From: Bradyrhizobium quebecense
Lineage (GTDB): Bacteria; Pseudomonadota; Alphaproteobacteria; Rhizobiales; Xanthobacteraceae
Reading direction: 5' to 3'
DNA length: 64,000 nucleotides
Assembly: GCF_013373795.3 (NCBI RefSeq)
Contig: NZ_CP088022.1
Coordinates: 7,130,001-7,194,000 of the forward strand
Below, in pieces: positions 37,205 to 48,667 of this stretch. The notes under the pieces were generated by a model. It did no database searches, was not told the DNA's origin, and worked only from the letters and a program-made list of their open reading frames with translations. How positions within the stretch are numbered: position 1 is the stretch's first letter; each line of letters opens with the position of its first letter. Position numbers and translations under genes: made by a program.

Positions 37205-37996
37205 TCACGCCGCTCCAATTTCTTGTGACGCGTTTCCGTCACGCGAACCGGTGCCCACTTCGCTCGTAAACGCGACGCGGTTCGCTTGCATCATCTGCAA
37301 GCTGCGCACGCGCCGGCGCAGGATCTCGTTGCGCATTGCAGCCAGGTGCAAGGTGATGAAGAGCAGCGAAAACGCGATCGCCATCACCAGCAGCGGCCAC
37401 AGGAACGCCTTGTCGAGTGTCGATCCGCCCATCCGGAGCACCGAGGCCGGCTGATGCAACGTATTCCACCAGTCGACCGAGAACTTGATGATCGGGATGT
37501 TGATGGCGCCGACCAGGGTCAGGACCGCTGCCGCCCGCGCCGCGCGCGAAGGGTCTTCCACCGCGCGCCACAGCGTCATCAGGCCGAGATACATCAGGAA
37601 CAGGATCAAGACCGAGGTCAGCCGCGCGTCCCACTCCCAATAGGTGCCCCACATCGGCCGGCCCCACAGCGAGCCGGTGACCAGCGCGAGAAACGTGAAG
37701 GCGGCGCCGATCGGAGCTGCGGCTTTCGCGGCGACGTCGGCGAGCGGATGCCGCCACACCAGGGTGCCGAGCGCGGCCGCGCTCATGACGCCCCAGACGA
37801 ACATCGACAGCCACGCATTCGGCACGTGGATGAACATGATCTTGACCGTGGCGCCCTGCTGGTAATCATCGGGCGCCATTGCCGACTGGTAGAGCCCGAT
37901 CGCGAGCAGGGTCGCGGTCACGCCCGCCAGCCACGGCAGGATCCGCGCGGTCAGCGCCAGGAACTTGGTCGGGTTGGCGAGGTCGGTCAGCGTCAT
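37205..37996 (-). CDS. ccmC: Haem transporter/ligase subunit CcmC
   Basis: CcmC binds haem at its periplasmic WWD-type face and loads CcmE. The protein has 263 residues from the ATG at 37996 and six membrane helices. The tryptophan-rich motif [13 protein letters not shown] and the two conserved periplasmic His regions are present. The last 20 or so residues (from [14 protein letters not shown]) are the in-frame reading of a dispersed repeat (copy d), so the C-terminal tail is repeat-derived. Confidence 0.95.
   Translation of the reverse strand: MTLTDLANPTKFLALTARILPWLAGVTATLLAIGLYQSAMAPDDYQQGATVKIMFIHVPNAWLSMFVWGVMSAAALGTLVWRHPLADVAAKAAAPIGAAFTFLALVTGSLWGRPMWGTYWEWDARLTSVLILFLMYLGLMTLWRAVEDPSRAARAAAVLTLVGAINIPIIKFSVDWWNTLHQPASVLRMGGSTLDKAFLWPLLVMAIAFSLLFITLHLAAMRNEILRRRVRSLQMMQANRVAFTSEVGTGSRDGNASQEIGAA
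37224..37272. repeat. Bipartite-repeat copy d, inside the ccmC 3' end
   Basis: TGTGACGCGTTTCCGTCACG, AACCGGTGCCCACTTCGCTC, GTAAACGCG. It matches the second module of copies a, c and e, but here it is read through in frame by ccmC and does not end it. Confidence 0.85.
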
Positions 37997-38084
37997 GGCA
38001 CCCTGATAGTCGTCCGATGTGTCGCAGGCAATTGGCCGAACTTCTCTCGGAGAGATTTGATCGGGCTCATATTGCCGGCCAATT

Positions 38085-38753
38085 TCAGTCCAGCCCGTGC
38101 CGCAGGCTCGCGGCGGCGGCAAACGGGCCGATCACGAGGCTGGCAAGTGACAGCGCGCAGAGGATCGAGAACGGTGTTCCAAAGGGCAGGGACCCCGATA
38201 TCGCCGCCTGCGAGGCGGCAACGCCGAAGATCAGCACCGGGATCGACAGCGGCAGCACCAGCACGGCCAGCAGCAGCCCGCCGCGATGCAGCGTCACCGC
38301 CAGGGCCGCGCCGATCATGCCGGTGAAGGTCAACGCGGGGGTTCCCGCCAGCAAGGTCGCCGCAACCGCAAGCGTCGCCGTGCCGTCGAGATTGAGCAGC
38401 AGGCCGAGCCCGGGCGTCGCGATGATCAGCGGCAGTCCCGCGGCGATCCAATGCGCCAGCGCCTTGGCCGCGCAGGCGAGTTCCAGCGGCGTCCGGCTCA
38501 TCACGATCAGGTCGAGCGAGCCGTCCTCGTGATCGGCCGTGAACAGCCGGTCGAGGGTGAGCAGGCTCGCGAGCAGTGCGCCGAGCCAGAGGATGGCGGG
38601 GCCAAGTCGCGACAGCAGCGCCAGATCGGGCCCGACCGCGAACGGCATCAGCACCGTGACGGTGAGGAAGAACAGCACGCCGATCAACGCCCCGCCGCCG
38701 ACGCGCAGCGCGATCTTGATGTCGCGGCGGATCAATGCGGCCAGCGCGCTCAT
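38085..38753 (-). CDS. ccmB: Haem exporter permease CcmB
   Basis: The protein has 222 residues from the ATG at 38753, which overlaps the ccmA stop by 4 bases (ATGA). Six membrane helices are present, plus the family loop [16 protein letters not shown] and a C-terminal [15 protein letters not shown]. CcmB forms the membrane part of the CcmAB ATPase that drives release of holo-CcmE. ccmC follows about 90 bases later. Confidence 0.95.
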   Translation of the reverse strand: MSALAALIRRDIKIALRVGGGALIGVLFFLTVTVLMPFAVGPDLALLSRLGPAILWLGALLASLLTLDRLFTADHEDGSLDLIVMSRTPLELACAAKALAHWIAAGLPLIIATPGLGLLLNLDGTATLAVAATLLAGTPALTFTGMIGAALAVTLHRGGLLLAVLVLPLSIPVLIFGVAASQAAISGSLPFGTPFSILCALSLASLVIGPFAAAASLRHGLD

Positions 38754-39352
38754 GCTGTGCCTCCCATCCGCAAATCGCGCGCATCGATGCCGAGCGGCAG
38801 ATGGGTCGCGGCGACGATCAGGCCGCCGCTCGCGAGATGGTCGCGCATCAGGCCGACGAAGAGCGCCTGTCCGGCCGCATCGAGCGCCGATGTCGGCTCG
38901 TCCAGCAGCCACACCGGCCGCCGCACCGAGAGCAGGCGCGCGATCGACAGCCGGCGGCGCTGGCCGGCGGAGAGGTAGGCGGCCGGCAGATGCGCGGCGT
39001 GGTCGAGCGCTACGGCGGCTAGGCAGCGGTCGGCGTTCTGGGTCTCGCCGCCGAGGAATTCCCGCCAGAAGGAAAGATTCTCCGCGACGCTCAGCGCCGG
39101 CTTTAGCGCGTCGCGGTGGCCGAGATAGTGGGCCTGTTCGGGCAGGCTGAGCTCGGCGTCGCCGCCTTCGAGCACCATCGAGCCCTCGGCGGGAACCAAG
39201 AGCCCGGCGAGGACGCGCAGCAACGAGGTCTTGCCCGCGCCGTTGGGCCCGGTGACGGCAAGCGCCTCACCGGCCGTCGCCGACAGATCGAGGCTAGAGA
39301 ACACCTCGCGTCCGCCGCGCACGCATTTCAGATTTCGTCCCGAGAGCCGCAT
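38750..39352 (-). CDS. ccmA: Haem exporter ATP-binding subunit CcmA
   Basis: The protein has 200 residues from the ATG at 39352. Walker A is GPNGAGKT (35-42), the signature region is [15 protein letters not shown] and Walker B is [13 protein letters not shown]. It is the first gene of the ccmABCDG operon and diverges from acnA across a 240-base gap that contains an Irr-like palindrome. Confidence 0.96.
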   Translation of the reverse strand: MRLSGRNLKCVRGGREVFSSLDLSATAGEALAVTGPNGAGKTSLLRVLAGLLVPAEGSMVLEGGDAELSLPEQAHYLGHRDALKPALSVAENLSFWREFLGGETQNADRCLAAVALDHAAHLPAAYLSAGQRRRLSIARLLSVRRPVWLLDEPTSALDAAGQALFVGLMRDHLASGGLIVAATHLPLGIDARDLRMGGTA

Positions 39353-39448
39353 GGTTCGTCTTGTCACAGCCCTCTGAAATCTTTCGCTACCGCGTGAGAA
39401 TTTTTGGGTCGCGCAACGCTGTCGCACGCTTGTCGGTGTGGCGGTGCT

Positions 39449-39466
39449 TCTAGAAAGGTTCTATAA
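39449..39466. promoter_or_regulatory. Candidate Irr (ICE) box between ccmA and acnA
   Basis: TTCTAGAAAGGTTCTATA contains the perfect dyad TAGAA-AGG-TTCTA (39451-39463). The iron-control element bound by Irr in Rhizobiales has the core TTAGAA-N3-TTCTAA. The site lies 97 bases upstream of ccmA and about 127 bases upstream of acnA, both iron- or haem-dependent functions. Confidence 0.5.
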
Positions 39467-39592
39467 GCCCGGAACTTGATGCAGCACACACAATCGGCGG
39501 CCGCAAGCCATCCAGGCCATCCCCTTGGCCCGTGTCGATCGCCGGTGTTTAGTTACCCTTGCTGGGTATAACTGAAAATTGGGATTCCTCGC

Positions 39593-42313
<2,721 letters not shown>

Positions 42314-42324
42314 GCCCTTTGTTT

Positions 42325-42373
42325 GAGCATGGTCTGCCCGGAAAACCGCTTCACACTTTTCCGGACCATGCTC
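42325..42373. repeat. Palindromic repeat after acnA
   Basis: GAGCATGGTC and GACCATGCTC enclose CCGGAAAA...TTTTCCGG. It is the inverted counterpart of the first module of the repeat at 11420-11523. The strong hairpin may end acnA transcription. Confidence 0.8.
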
Positions 42374-42426
42374 TTGCGCGGATTTGTGATCGGTGCCTCA
42401 CTGCTTAGTGAGTAGCGGCTAAAATG

Positions 42427-42455
42427 AAGGCGGCCTATGACAAGGCCGCCTTCTC
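42427..42455 (+). terminator. Hairpin, possible acnA terminator
   Basis: AAGGCGGCC and GGCCGCCTT form a 9-bp stem with an 8-base loop, followed by CTCGCGTTCT. The T content after the stem is low. Confidence 0.5.
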
Positions 42456-42537
42456 GCGTTCTGGGGCACGCAAGTTCAAGGGACAACTTCATGCTCCGTA
42501 CAAATACGGATGGAAATCATCACGACTGGTTCGCAGT

Positions 42538-43299
42538 ATGACAGCGATGATGGCCTATAATTCTATCTCGCGATGGTCCAGCGCCCTCGGTTTCTGCGCG
42601 ATCGTTGCGATCATCCGCCCCGCTCACGCCGATCCGCGTGCTGTCGTCGAACTCTTCACCTCGCAGGGATGCTCGTCCTGTCCGCCCGCGGACAAGATCA
42701 TCGGAGACCTCGCGAAGGACCCCAACGTCATCGCGCTGAGCATGCCGATCGACTATTGGGACTATCTCGGCTGGAAGGACACGCTGGCCGATTCCCGTTT
42801 CAGCGCGCGCCAGAAAGCCTATTCGTATATGCGCGGCGACCGCGACGTCTACACGCCGCAGGCCGTGATCAACGGCTCCGCCCATGTGATCGGCAGCGAC
42901 CGCGCCAGCATCGAGGACGCTATTAAGGACACCGAGAAGAGCGGCAGCGTGATGTCGGTGCCGGTGACGATGACGCTAACCGGCAAGCAGATCAACGTTT
43001 CAGTGGCCGCATCGAAATCGCCCGCGGTGTCGCGCGGCGAAGTCTGGATCTGCTCGATCTCGAAGTCGGTACCGATCTCGATCGCGCGCGGCGAGAACCG
43101 CGGCCGCGAGATCACCTACCACAACGTGGTGCGCAATCTCCTGAAGGTCGGTGACTGGAACGGCTCGTCCGGGAGCTGGACCGTGCCGCTCGAGAACATC
43201 ACGCGCGATGGCGTCGATGCTGCGGCCGTCTACGTCCAGGACGGCAATCGCGACAAGCCGGGCCCGATGCTGGGCGCCGCATTCACCTCGCTTCACTAG
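42538..43299 (+). CDS. Exported DUF1223 (thioredoxin-like) protein
   Basis: The protein has about 253 residues from the ATG at 42538. The signal peptide ends at AHA-D (residue 31). VVELFTSQGCSSCPPADK with Cys45-x-x-Cys48 is the DUF1223 signature, a secreted thioredoxin-like fold. Its function is unknown; a redox role is inference. The TAG stop is formed by the first bases of the adjoining repeat copy e. Confidence 0.9.
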   Translation: MTAMMAYNSISRWSSALGFCAIVAIIRPAHADPRAVVELFTSQGCSSCPPADKIIGDLAKDPNVIALSMPIDYWDYLGWKDTLADSRFSARQKAYSYMRGDRDVYTPQAVINGSAHVIGSDRASIEDAIKDTEKSGSVMSVPVTMTLTGKQINVSVAASKSPAVSRGEVWICSISKSVPISIARGENRGREITYHNVVRNLLKVGDWNGSSGSWTVPLENITRDGVDAAAVYVQDGNRDKPGPMLGAAFTSLH

Positions 43300-43398
43300 A
43301 GCCTTTCGGTTCTGATTGATCAGAACCGAAGCTCTGGATTCTTGTTTGACGCGTTTTCTTCGCGCGAACCGGTGTCCACTTCGCTCGAAAACGCTCTA
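43297..43398. repeat. Bipartite-repeat copy e (full length)
   Basis: It starts TAGAGC (its TAG is the stop of the DUF1223 gene), has the hairpin GGTTCTGATTGATCAGAACC (43309-43328), then TTTGACGCGTTTTCTTCGCG, AACCGGTGTCCACTTCGCTC and AAAACGCTCTA. It is the best-preserved copy and parallels copy b. Confidence 0.88.
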
Positions 43399-43943
43399 AC
43401 GCTGCGCGGCGCTGGATTCTGCCAGTCGCGTCGTTGGGCCGCACGCATGTTGCCGTGCGGCTCCGCGCGCCGGCAAGCGTGCATCCACTGATTTGCTGAG
43501 AGGGAAGCGCCGAGGCTTTGCGGGTCTTGATCGCGCGTCATCGAGCAGGGCCCCAAAAACAAAAAGGACCAACTTTCGTTGGCCCAGTGTGTTGGGATTT
43601 GACTCCCCTGCGAACAGGCCCGATCCCGACGGCCCCGGGGGGCTGGGGGCTGAGGAATCCGGAACCGAAAGGACCGGGCCAACGCAGAATTTTCTTTTCG
43701 CAGGGCAGCGGGGCGGGCGATGGGCGGAAGTGGGGCAGCAATATGATTCCTCTAACGTTCCCGTGACTCTTCGGTTTTCCGGACAATCCGTCGCGCCTGA
43801 CCGTGGTTAAGGGCTGGTTGCACTGTGAATGGCCCCTTGCAGGCTCCGTCGCTTAGCGCAATCATGTCACTCTCGTGACGATCCCGAAGTGGGGGCACCG
43901 GCCTTCGGATCCCGATCGTCACCGGGATGACAGGAGGCGCTCG
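43399..43943. other. Gene-poor stretch with a candidate small RNA
   Basis: No convincing coding frame is seen in these 545 bases. The short frames on both strands use codons unlike the neighbours. The stretch holds the candidate minus-strand RNA at 43555-43690 and, at its right end, the promoter and ribosome-binding site of the DUF2794 gene. Confidence 0.5.
43555..43690 (-). ncRNA. Candidate small RNA with closing stem and intrinsic terminator
   Basis: Read on the minus strand, CGTTGGCCCGG (43684-43674) can pair with CTGGGCCAACG (43587-43577), an 11-bp closing stem with one G-U, enclosing about 86 GC-rich bases. The 3' arm overlaps a terminator, GGGCCAAC-GAAA-GTTGGTCC (43585-43566), followed by TTTTTGTTTTT (43565-43555). 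A long closing stem around an internally paired GC-rich core is reminiscent of 6S-like RNAs, but I cannot assign a family. No promoter hexamers are convincing. Confidence 0.5.
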
Positions 43944-44315
43944 ATGAGTTTGATCTCGGAGGATAGTGATCCGAGTGGGAATCGTGCCGCGGCGCGTCCC
44001 GCCGCCGCGACCCTTCAGCCCAACCGCGTGACATTCAATCGACTTGAGCTCAACCGCATTCTCAATCTCTACGGCCGCATGGTCGCCGATGGCGAGTGGC
44101 GCGATTATGCGATCGACTTCCTGAAGGACCGTGCCGTGTTCTCGGTGTTCCGGCGCGCATCCGAAATGCCGATCTACCGGATCGAGAAGGATCCCCGGCT
44201 GGCGCGCAAGCAGGGCATGTACAGCGTGATTTCGGCGACCGGCCTGATCCTGCGCCGCGGCCACGAACTCGAACGGGTGCTGTTCGTGATCGATCGCAAG
44301 CTGTCGCTGGTATAG
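43944..44315 (+). CDS. DUF2794 domain-containing protein
   Basis: The protein has 123 residues from the ATG at 43944, preceded by AGGAGG. The first 30 residues are Ala/Pro-rich and disordered. The rest is the DUF2794 domain: VTFNRLELNRILNLYG, DGEWRDYAIDFLKDRAVFSVF and YRIEKDPRL. The family is limited to alphaproteobacteria, cytoplasmic and of unknown function. A repeat follows. Confidence 0.9.
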   Translation: MSLISEDSDPSGNRAAARPAAATLQPNRVTFNRLELNRILNLYGRMVADGEWRDYAIDFLKDRAVFSVFRRASEMPIYRIEKDPRLARKQGMYSVISATGLILRRGHELERVLFVIDRKLSLV

Positions 44316-44336
44316 GCGCGGCAAATTCAGCAGACC

Positions 44337-44424
44337 GTAGCCCGGATGAAGCGAAGCGCAATCCGGCACAAGTTCATCTGCGGTTTCGGCGACCCCGGAT
44401 TGTGCTGCGCCGCATCCGGGCTAC
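44337..44424. repeat. Inverted-repeat element (TAGCCCGGATG family)
   Basis: The arms GTAGCCCGGATG (44337-44348) and CATCCGGGCTAC (44413-44424) are exact reverse complements, with AAGCGCAATCCGG / CCGGATTGTGC inside. It lies between the convergent DUF2794 and GNAT genes and may serve as terminator. A degenerate copy is at 21383-21460. Confidence 0.85.
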
Positions 44425-44434
44425 GGACTGTAGC

Positions 44435-44980
44435 TCAGTCCGCTGGCACCGTCGCCGCGCCCTCGCCGAGCGCGCGCTGCATCATCACGGTGTCGAGCCA
44501 GCGGCCGAACTTCAGGCCGACATTCGGGTGCGTCCCGATCATCTGAAATCCGCAGCGGCGGTGCAGCCCGATCGAGCCGGCGTTGGCCGAGTCCCCGATC
44601 ACCGCGATCATCTGCCGGAAGCCACGTCCGTCGCATTCGGCGATCAGGCGCTCCATCAGCCGGAGGCCGATGCCGCGGCGATGGACCGCAGGGTCCAGAT
44701 AGACCGAGTTCTCGACCGTGAAGCGATAGGCCGGCCGCGGCCGGTAGGGACCGGCATAGGCATAGCCGGCGACGTGGCCGTCGAGCACGGCGACGAAATA
44801 AGGGAAGCCGCCATCGATCAGCGCGCTGTAGCGGCGGGTCATCTCGGCAAGGTCGGGCGGGATCAGCTCGAAGGTTGCGGTGCCGAAGCGTACCGCGTGC
44901 TCGTAGATCGCCGTGATCGAGGGCAGGTCCGCCTCGACGGTTAGCCTGATTTCCGGATTGGACCCCGCAGGATTGGACAT
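44435..44980 (-). CDS. GNAT N-acetyltransferase (phosphinothricin acetyltransferase-like)
   Basis: The protein has 181 residues. The N-terminal ITAIYEHAVRFGTATFEL and the acetyl-CoA-binding region VHRRGIGLRLMERLI match the Pat/YncA-type subgroup acting on amino-acid-like herbicides or methionine derivatives. The true substrate is unknown. The gene is upstream-flanked by the terminator of the YbhL-type gene, so it is transcribed alone. Confidence 0.9.
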   Translation of the reverse strand: MSNPAGSNPEIRLTVEADLPSITAIYEHAVRFGTATFELIPPDLAEMTRRYSALIDGGFPYFVAVLDGHVAGYAYAGPYRPRPAYRFTVENSVYLDPAVHRRGIGLRLMERLIAECDGRGFRQMIAVIGDSANAGSIGLHRRCGFQMIGTHPNVGLKFGRWLDTVMMQRALGEGAATVPAD

Positions 44981-45007
44981 GGGCGCGACAGTATTTTTGC
45001 CCTGCGC

Positions 45008-45036
45008 AAAAGAAAAGCCCCGGCCGCAAGGCCGGG
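45008..45036 (-). terminator. Rho-independent terminator of the YbhL-type gene
   Basis: On the minus strand a stem CCCGGCC / GGCCGGG with loop TTGC is followed by GCTTTTCTTTT. It lies 34 bases after the gene stop. Confidence 0.88.
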
Positions 45037-45070
45037 ACTTGGATTGGATCGATCGTCTCGCTCGAGGCGC

Positions 45071-45862
45071 TTAGTCGCGTTGGCCGAGCAGCTGCAGCAG
45101 CAGCGTGAACAGGTTGATGAAGTTCAGGTAGAGCGACAGCGCACCGGTGATTGCCGCACGCTCTGCCATCACGCCACCCTGCGAGGCGTAGCCGTAGATG
45201 TAGTCGTTCTTCAGCCGCTGGGTATCCCAGGCGGTGAGGCCCGCGAACACCAGCACGCCGACCACCGACACGATGAACTGCAGCGCCGAACTCGCCAGGA
45301 ACAGGTTGACCAGGCTCGCGATGATGATGCCGATCAAGCCCATGAACAGGAACGAGCCCATGCCGCTCATGTCACGCTTGGTGGTGTAGCCGTAGAGGCT
45401 CAGCGCACCGAACGTCGCCGCGGTGATGAAGAACACGCGCACGATCGAGGTGTGCGTGTACACCAGAAAGATCGACGACAGCGACAGGCCCATCAGTGCC
45501 GAGAACACCCAGAACAGCAACTGGGCGGTCGCGGGCTGCAGGCGGTTGATGCCGGCCGAGATGACGAACACCATCGCCAGAGGGGCGAGGATGAACAGCC
45601 ACTTCAGCGGGCTCACGAACATCGCGTAGCCGAACTGCGTCAGATAGGCGTTGCCAAACTTGGCGACGGCGGCGGACTGATCTGTGGTCACCGCACCCAT
45701 GTAGACACCGAGCGCGGCCAAGCCGGTGATGGCCAGGCCGATGCTCATGTAGTTGTAGATGCGCAGCATGTAGGCGCGCAGACCGGCGTCGACGGCCGCA
45801 GCGTCAATGCGCCCGGCGGCCCGGCCGAAAGGAGAAGCGTAGTTGCGGTCTAGGTCCGACAT
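45071..45862 (-). CDS. Bax inhibitor-1 / YbhL-family membrane protein
   Basis: The protein has 263 residues from the ATG at 45862 and seven membrane helices. The early LRIYNYMSIGLAITGLAAL, the central AGINRLQPATAQLLFW and the end SLYLNFINLFTLLLQLLG are family features. Relatives form pH-sensitive Ca2+ leak channels in other bacteria; the role here is unproven. The 5' region may carry the ybhL leader RNA motif. Confidence 0.93.
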   Translation of the reverse strand: MSDLDRNYASPFGRAAGRIDAAAVDAGLRAYMLRIYNYMSIGLAITGLAALGVYMGAVTTDQSAAVAKFGNAYLTQFGYAMFVSPLKWLFILAPLAMVFVISAGINRLQPATAQLLFWVFSALMGLSLSSIFLVYTHTSIVRVFFITAATFGALSLYGYTTKRDMSGMGSFLFMGLIGIIIASLVNLFLASSALQFIVSVVGVLVFAGLTAWDTQRLKNDYIYGYASQGGVMAERAAITGALSLYLNFINLFTLLLQLLGQRD

Positions 45863-45925
45863 GGTCGAATTCCCGTGGTTGGTCCCGGTGGAGCGCAAGG
45901 GATTTGCGGCGCCGGTTCTAAATCT
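45863..45925 (-). promoter_or_regulatory. Candidate ybhL leader RNA in the 5' UTR
   Basis: A conserved RNA motif has been described in Rhizobiales only in leaders of ybhL genes. Here the 60 bases before the start (minus strand) carry CCTTGCGCTCCACCGGGACC, AACCACGGGAATTCGACC, with the ribosome-binding GGGAAT in the segment. The call rests on gene context and taxon. I could not align it to the motif. Confidence 0.35.
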
Positions 45926-46096
45926 ATCTCAGATGGCTCGGTTTGCGGAACATTAATTGCGTGTCATTCAAACCGACTATCCGACCCGAGTGGTATGTGG
46001 GAAATTAACACATCCGACGCAAGCTTCCACGCGCGGCCGAATGTCGCTCTAGCCTAGCATTTATAGGCAAAACGGCGCTGCCGCCGCTACAAATTG

Positions 46097-48667
46097 TCAC
46101 AAATTCCGCAACACCGAGGCCGGCTTCTGGTTCAGCGCGAGCAGCGTTCCGGCCAGCCCCAATCCGACCGTGACGACCAGTGCGGCGACGACGACCAGCG
46201 CGGCGCTGCCGGCCTGCCAGATGAAACTCAGCGTCATCAGCCGCGTCACGATCAGCCAGGCCGCGACCGAACCGGCGATCACCCCGAATATTGCGGTTGC
46301 AAAGCCGATCATCAGATACTCCAGCGCGTAGGCGCCGAGCAATCGCACCCGCGTGGCGCCGAGCGTCTTGAGGATCACGGCGTCATAGACGCGGTGGCGG
46401 TGCCCGGCGGCGAGCGCGCCGCCCAGCACCAGGATCGCCGAGATCAGCGTCACGGCGCTGGCGCCGCGGATCGCCAGCACCAGGTTGCTGACGACGGTGC
46501 CGACCGTCTCCAGCGCCTCGCGGACGCGGACGCTGGTCACCATCGGGAACGCGTCGGCGACCTGCTTGATGATGCGCGCATCATCGGTGGTGCCGGCATG
46601 GGGTTCCGTCAGGGTCGCGACGTGGCTATGCGGGGCGCCCTTGAAGGCATTCGGCGAGAACACCAACACGAAGTTGATGCCGAGGCCCTGCCAGTCGATG
46701 TTGCGCAGATTGGCGATCTTGGCCGGCACGTCGCGGCCGAGCACGTTGACCACGATCTCGTCGCCGATCTTCAAGGACAGCCCGTCGGCGATCTTCTTCT
46801 CCATCGAGACCAGCGGAGGTCCGCTGTAGTCCGGTCCCCACCATTCGCCCTCGACGATCTTCGAGCCCTTGGGAACTTCGCCGGTGTAGGTCAGGCCGCG
46901 GTCGCTTTGCAGCACCCATTCCGAATCGACTGACGGCTTGAGCTGGTCGGCCTTGACGCCGCGGGCGGCGACGATGCGCCCGCGCAGCATCGGCACGTCC
47001 TCGACGGTCGAGCCGGCAGCGATCTGCGCCAGGAAGGCGGCAAAGCGGTCGGCTTCGGTGGAGGGGATGTCGATGAAAAAGAACGACGGCGCCCGCTCCG
47101 GCAATGCGGCCAGGAATTGCCGGCGCAGATTGCCGTCGATCTGGGTGATGGTGACGAGCACCGCGAGGCCAAGGCCCAGCGACAGCACGACCGATGGCGT
47201 CAGCGCGCCCGGCCGGTGGATGTTGGCGATTGCCAGCCGCAGCATGGTCATGCGGCTGCGCGGCAGCCGCCGCGCCACCGCCATCAGGATCTCGGCGATC
47301 CCGCGCAGCAGCAGGAACACCGCGATCGACGAGGCGACGAACACCGCGGCGACCCGCTTGTCATAGGCAAGCCCGATCGCAACCCCGATCAGGAGCGCGA
47401 CCACCACCGCCATCAGCGCGAGATAGCTCCAGCGCGGGCGGTGCCATTCGCTGGCGACGGTCTCGCGGAACAACGCGGCGACCGGCACGTCGTGGACCCG
47501 GCCGAGCGGCCACAGTCCGAACGCCAGCGCGGTGAGCTGGCCGTAGAGGAAGGAGAGCGCGAGCTCGTCGGGATGCAGGGCCGGCACCACCGGCAGCGGC
47601 AGCAGCTTGCCGAACAGGCCGACGATGACGAAGGGCAGCGCGGCACCGAGCACCAGCCCGATCACCGAACCGATCCCGGCCAGCACCACCACCTGCGTGC
47701 AGTAGATCGTGAAGACGTCGCGGCCGGTGGCGCCGAGCGCCTTGAACGAGGCGATGACGTCGCGGCGCCGGTCGATATGGCTCTTCACCGCGTTGGCGAC
47801 GCCGACACCGCCGACCAGCAGTGCGGCGAGGCCGACCAGGGTCAGGAACTGGGTGAAGCGGTTGATGGTGCGTTCAAGCTGCGGCGAGGCGTTGTTGCGG
47901 CTGCGGACTTCCCAGCCGGCCTCCGGCGCGGCAGCCCGTGCGCCGTCGATCAAGGCGGTGGTGGCGCGATCGTCATTGGCGCCGTCGGGTAGCTTCACCC
48001 GGTAGATCCAGCGCACCAGGCTGCCCGGCTGCAAGAGGTCTGTGGCGCGCAGGCTGGCTTCGCTGATCAGGAAGCGCGGGCCGAGGCCGACGCCGCCGGC
48101 AAGCTTGTCGGGCTCGGCCGCCACCACGCTGCGGATCTGGTAGGTCGCGCTGCCGATGCTGACGCGGTCGCCGAGCTTCAGGTCGAGCCGCGCCAACAGC
48201 GTTGAATCGGCGGCCGCGCCATAGACGCCGTCGCGTTCGGCGAGCAGATCGGCGACCGGCATGTTCGGCTCGAGCGTCAGCTCGCCGAGCATCGGATATT
48301 TGTCGTCGACCGCCTTGAGCTCGACCAGCGCCAGCTTGCCGTCGCCGCTGCGGGCCATCGCGCGCAGCGTGGCTGCCACCGAAACCTCACCGCGGGTGCG
48401 CAGATACGCGACCTCGTCGGGCTTGGCCTCGCGCGAGATCAGCGAGAATGCGACGTCGCCGCCGAGCAGCGTGCGGCCCTCGCGCGACAGGCCGTCGCCG
48501 AGGCTCGCGGCGACCGAGCCGACGCCGGCAATCGCCATCACGCCGAGCGCGATGCAGGCGATGAACACGTAGAAGCCGCGCAGGCCGCCGCGCAATTCGC
48601 GCAGCGCGTAACGGAAGGCAAGCGACGACGCGCGGCCCTGCACCGCGACTTCGGACGCAATGCTCAT
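46097..48667 (-). CDS. ABC transporter permease with two FtsX domains (YbbP-like)
   Basis: The protein has 856 residues. One N-terminal helix (about 25-47) and a long periplasmic MacB-like region precede the first FtsX core (helices from about 265 to 420). A second periplasmic domain of about 250 residues follows, and the last FtsX core lies near the C-terminus. This ten-helix duplicated layout is that of YbbP/LolC-related mechanotransmission transporters. It overlaps the ATPase gene by ATGA. The cargo is unknown. Confidence 0.92.
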   Translation of the reverse strand: MSIASEVAVQGRASSLAFRYALRELRGGLRGFYVFIACIALGVMAIAGVGSVAASLGDGLSREGRTLLGGDVAFSLISREAKPDEVAYLRTRGEVSVAATLRAMARSGDGKLALVELKAVDDKYPMLGELTLEPNMPVADLLAERDGVYGAAADSTLLARLDLKLGDRVSIGSATYQIRSVVAAEPDKLAGGVGLGPRFLISEASLRATDLLQPGSLVRWIYRVKLPDGANDDRATTALIDGARAAAPEAGWEVRSRNNASPQLERTINRFTQFLTLVGLAALLVGGVGVANAVKSHIDRRRDVIASFKALGATGRDVFTIYCTQVVVLAGIGSVIGLVLGAALPFVIVGLFGKLLPLPVVPALHPDELALSFLYGQLTALAFGLWPLGRVHDVPVAALFRETVASEWHRPRWSYLALMAVVVALLIGVAIGLAYDKRVAAVFVASSIAVFLLLRGIAEILMAVARRLPRSRMTMLRLAIANIHRPGALTPSVVLSLGLGLAVLVTITQIDGNLRRQFLAALPERAPSFFFIDIPSTEADRFAAFLAQIAAGSTVEDVPMLRGRIVAARGVKADQLKPSVDSEWVLQSDRGLTYTGEVPKGSKIVEGEWWGPDYSGPPLVSMEKKIADGLSLKIGDEIVVNVLGRDVPAKIANLRNIDWQGLGINFVLVFSPNAFKGAPHSHVATLTEPHAGTTDDARIIKQVADAFPMVTSVRVREALETVGTVVSNLVLAIRGASAVTLISAILVLGGALAAGHRHRVYDAVILKTLGATRVRLLGAYALEYLMIGFATAIFGVIAGSVAAWLIVTRLMTLSFIWQAGSAALVVVAALVVTVGLGLAGTLLALNQKPASVLRNL

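Noticed and set aside
43518..43766. 82-residue frames on both strands in the gene-poor region
   Set aside because: Codon use is unlike neighbouring genes. There is no ribosome-binding site, and the region is better explained by a structured RNA with a terminator on the minus strand.
44425..44455. TAGCTCAGT resembling a tRNA D-stem
   Set aside because: It lies across the 3' end of the acetyltransferase gene. No acceptor, anticodon or T-arm can be formed around it.
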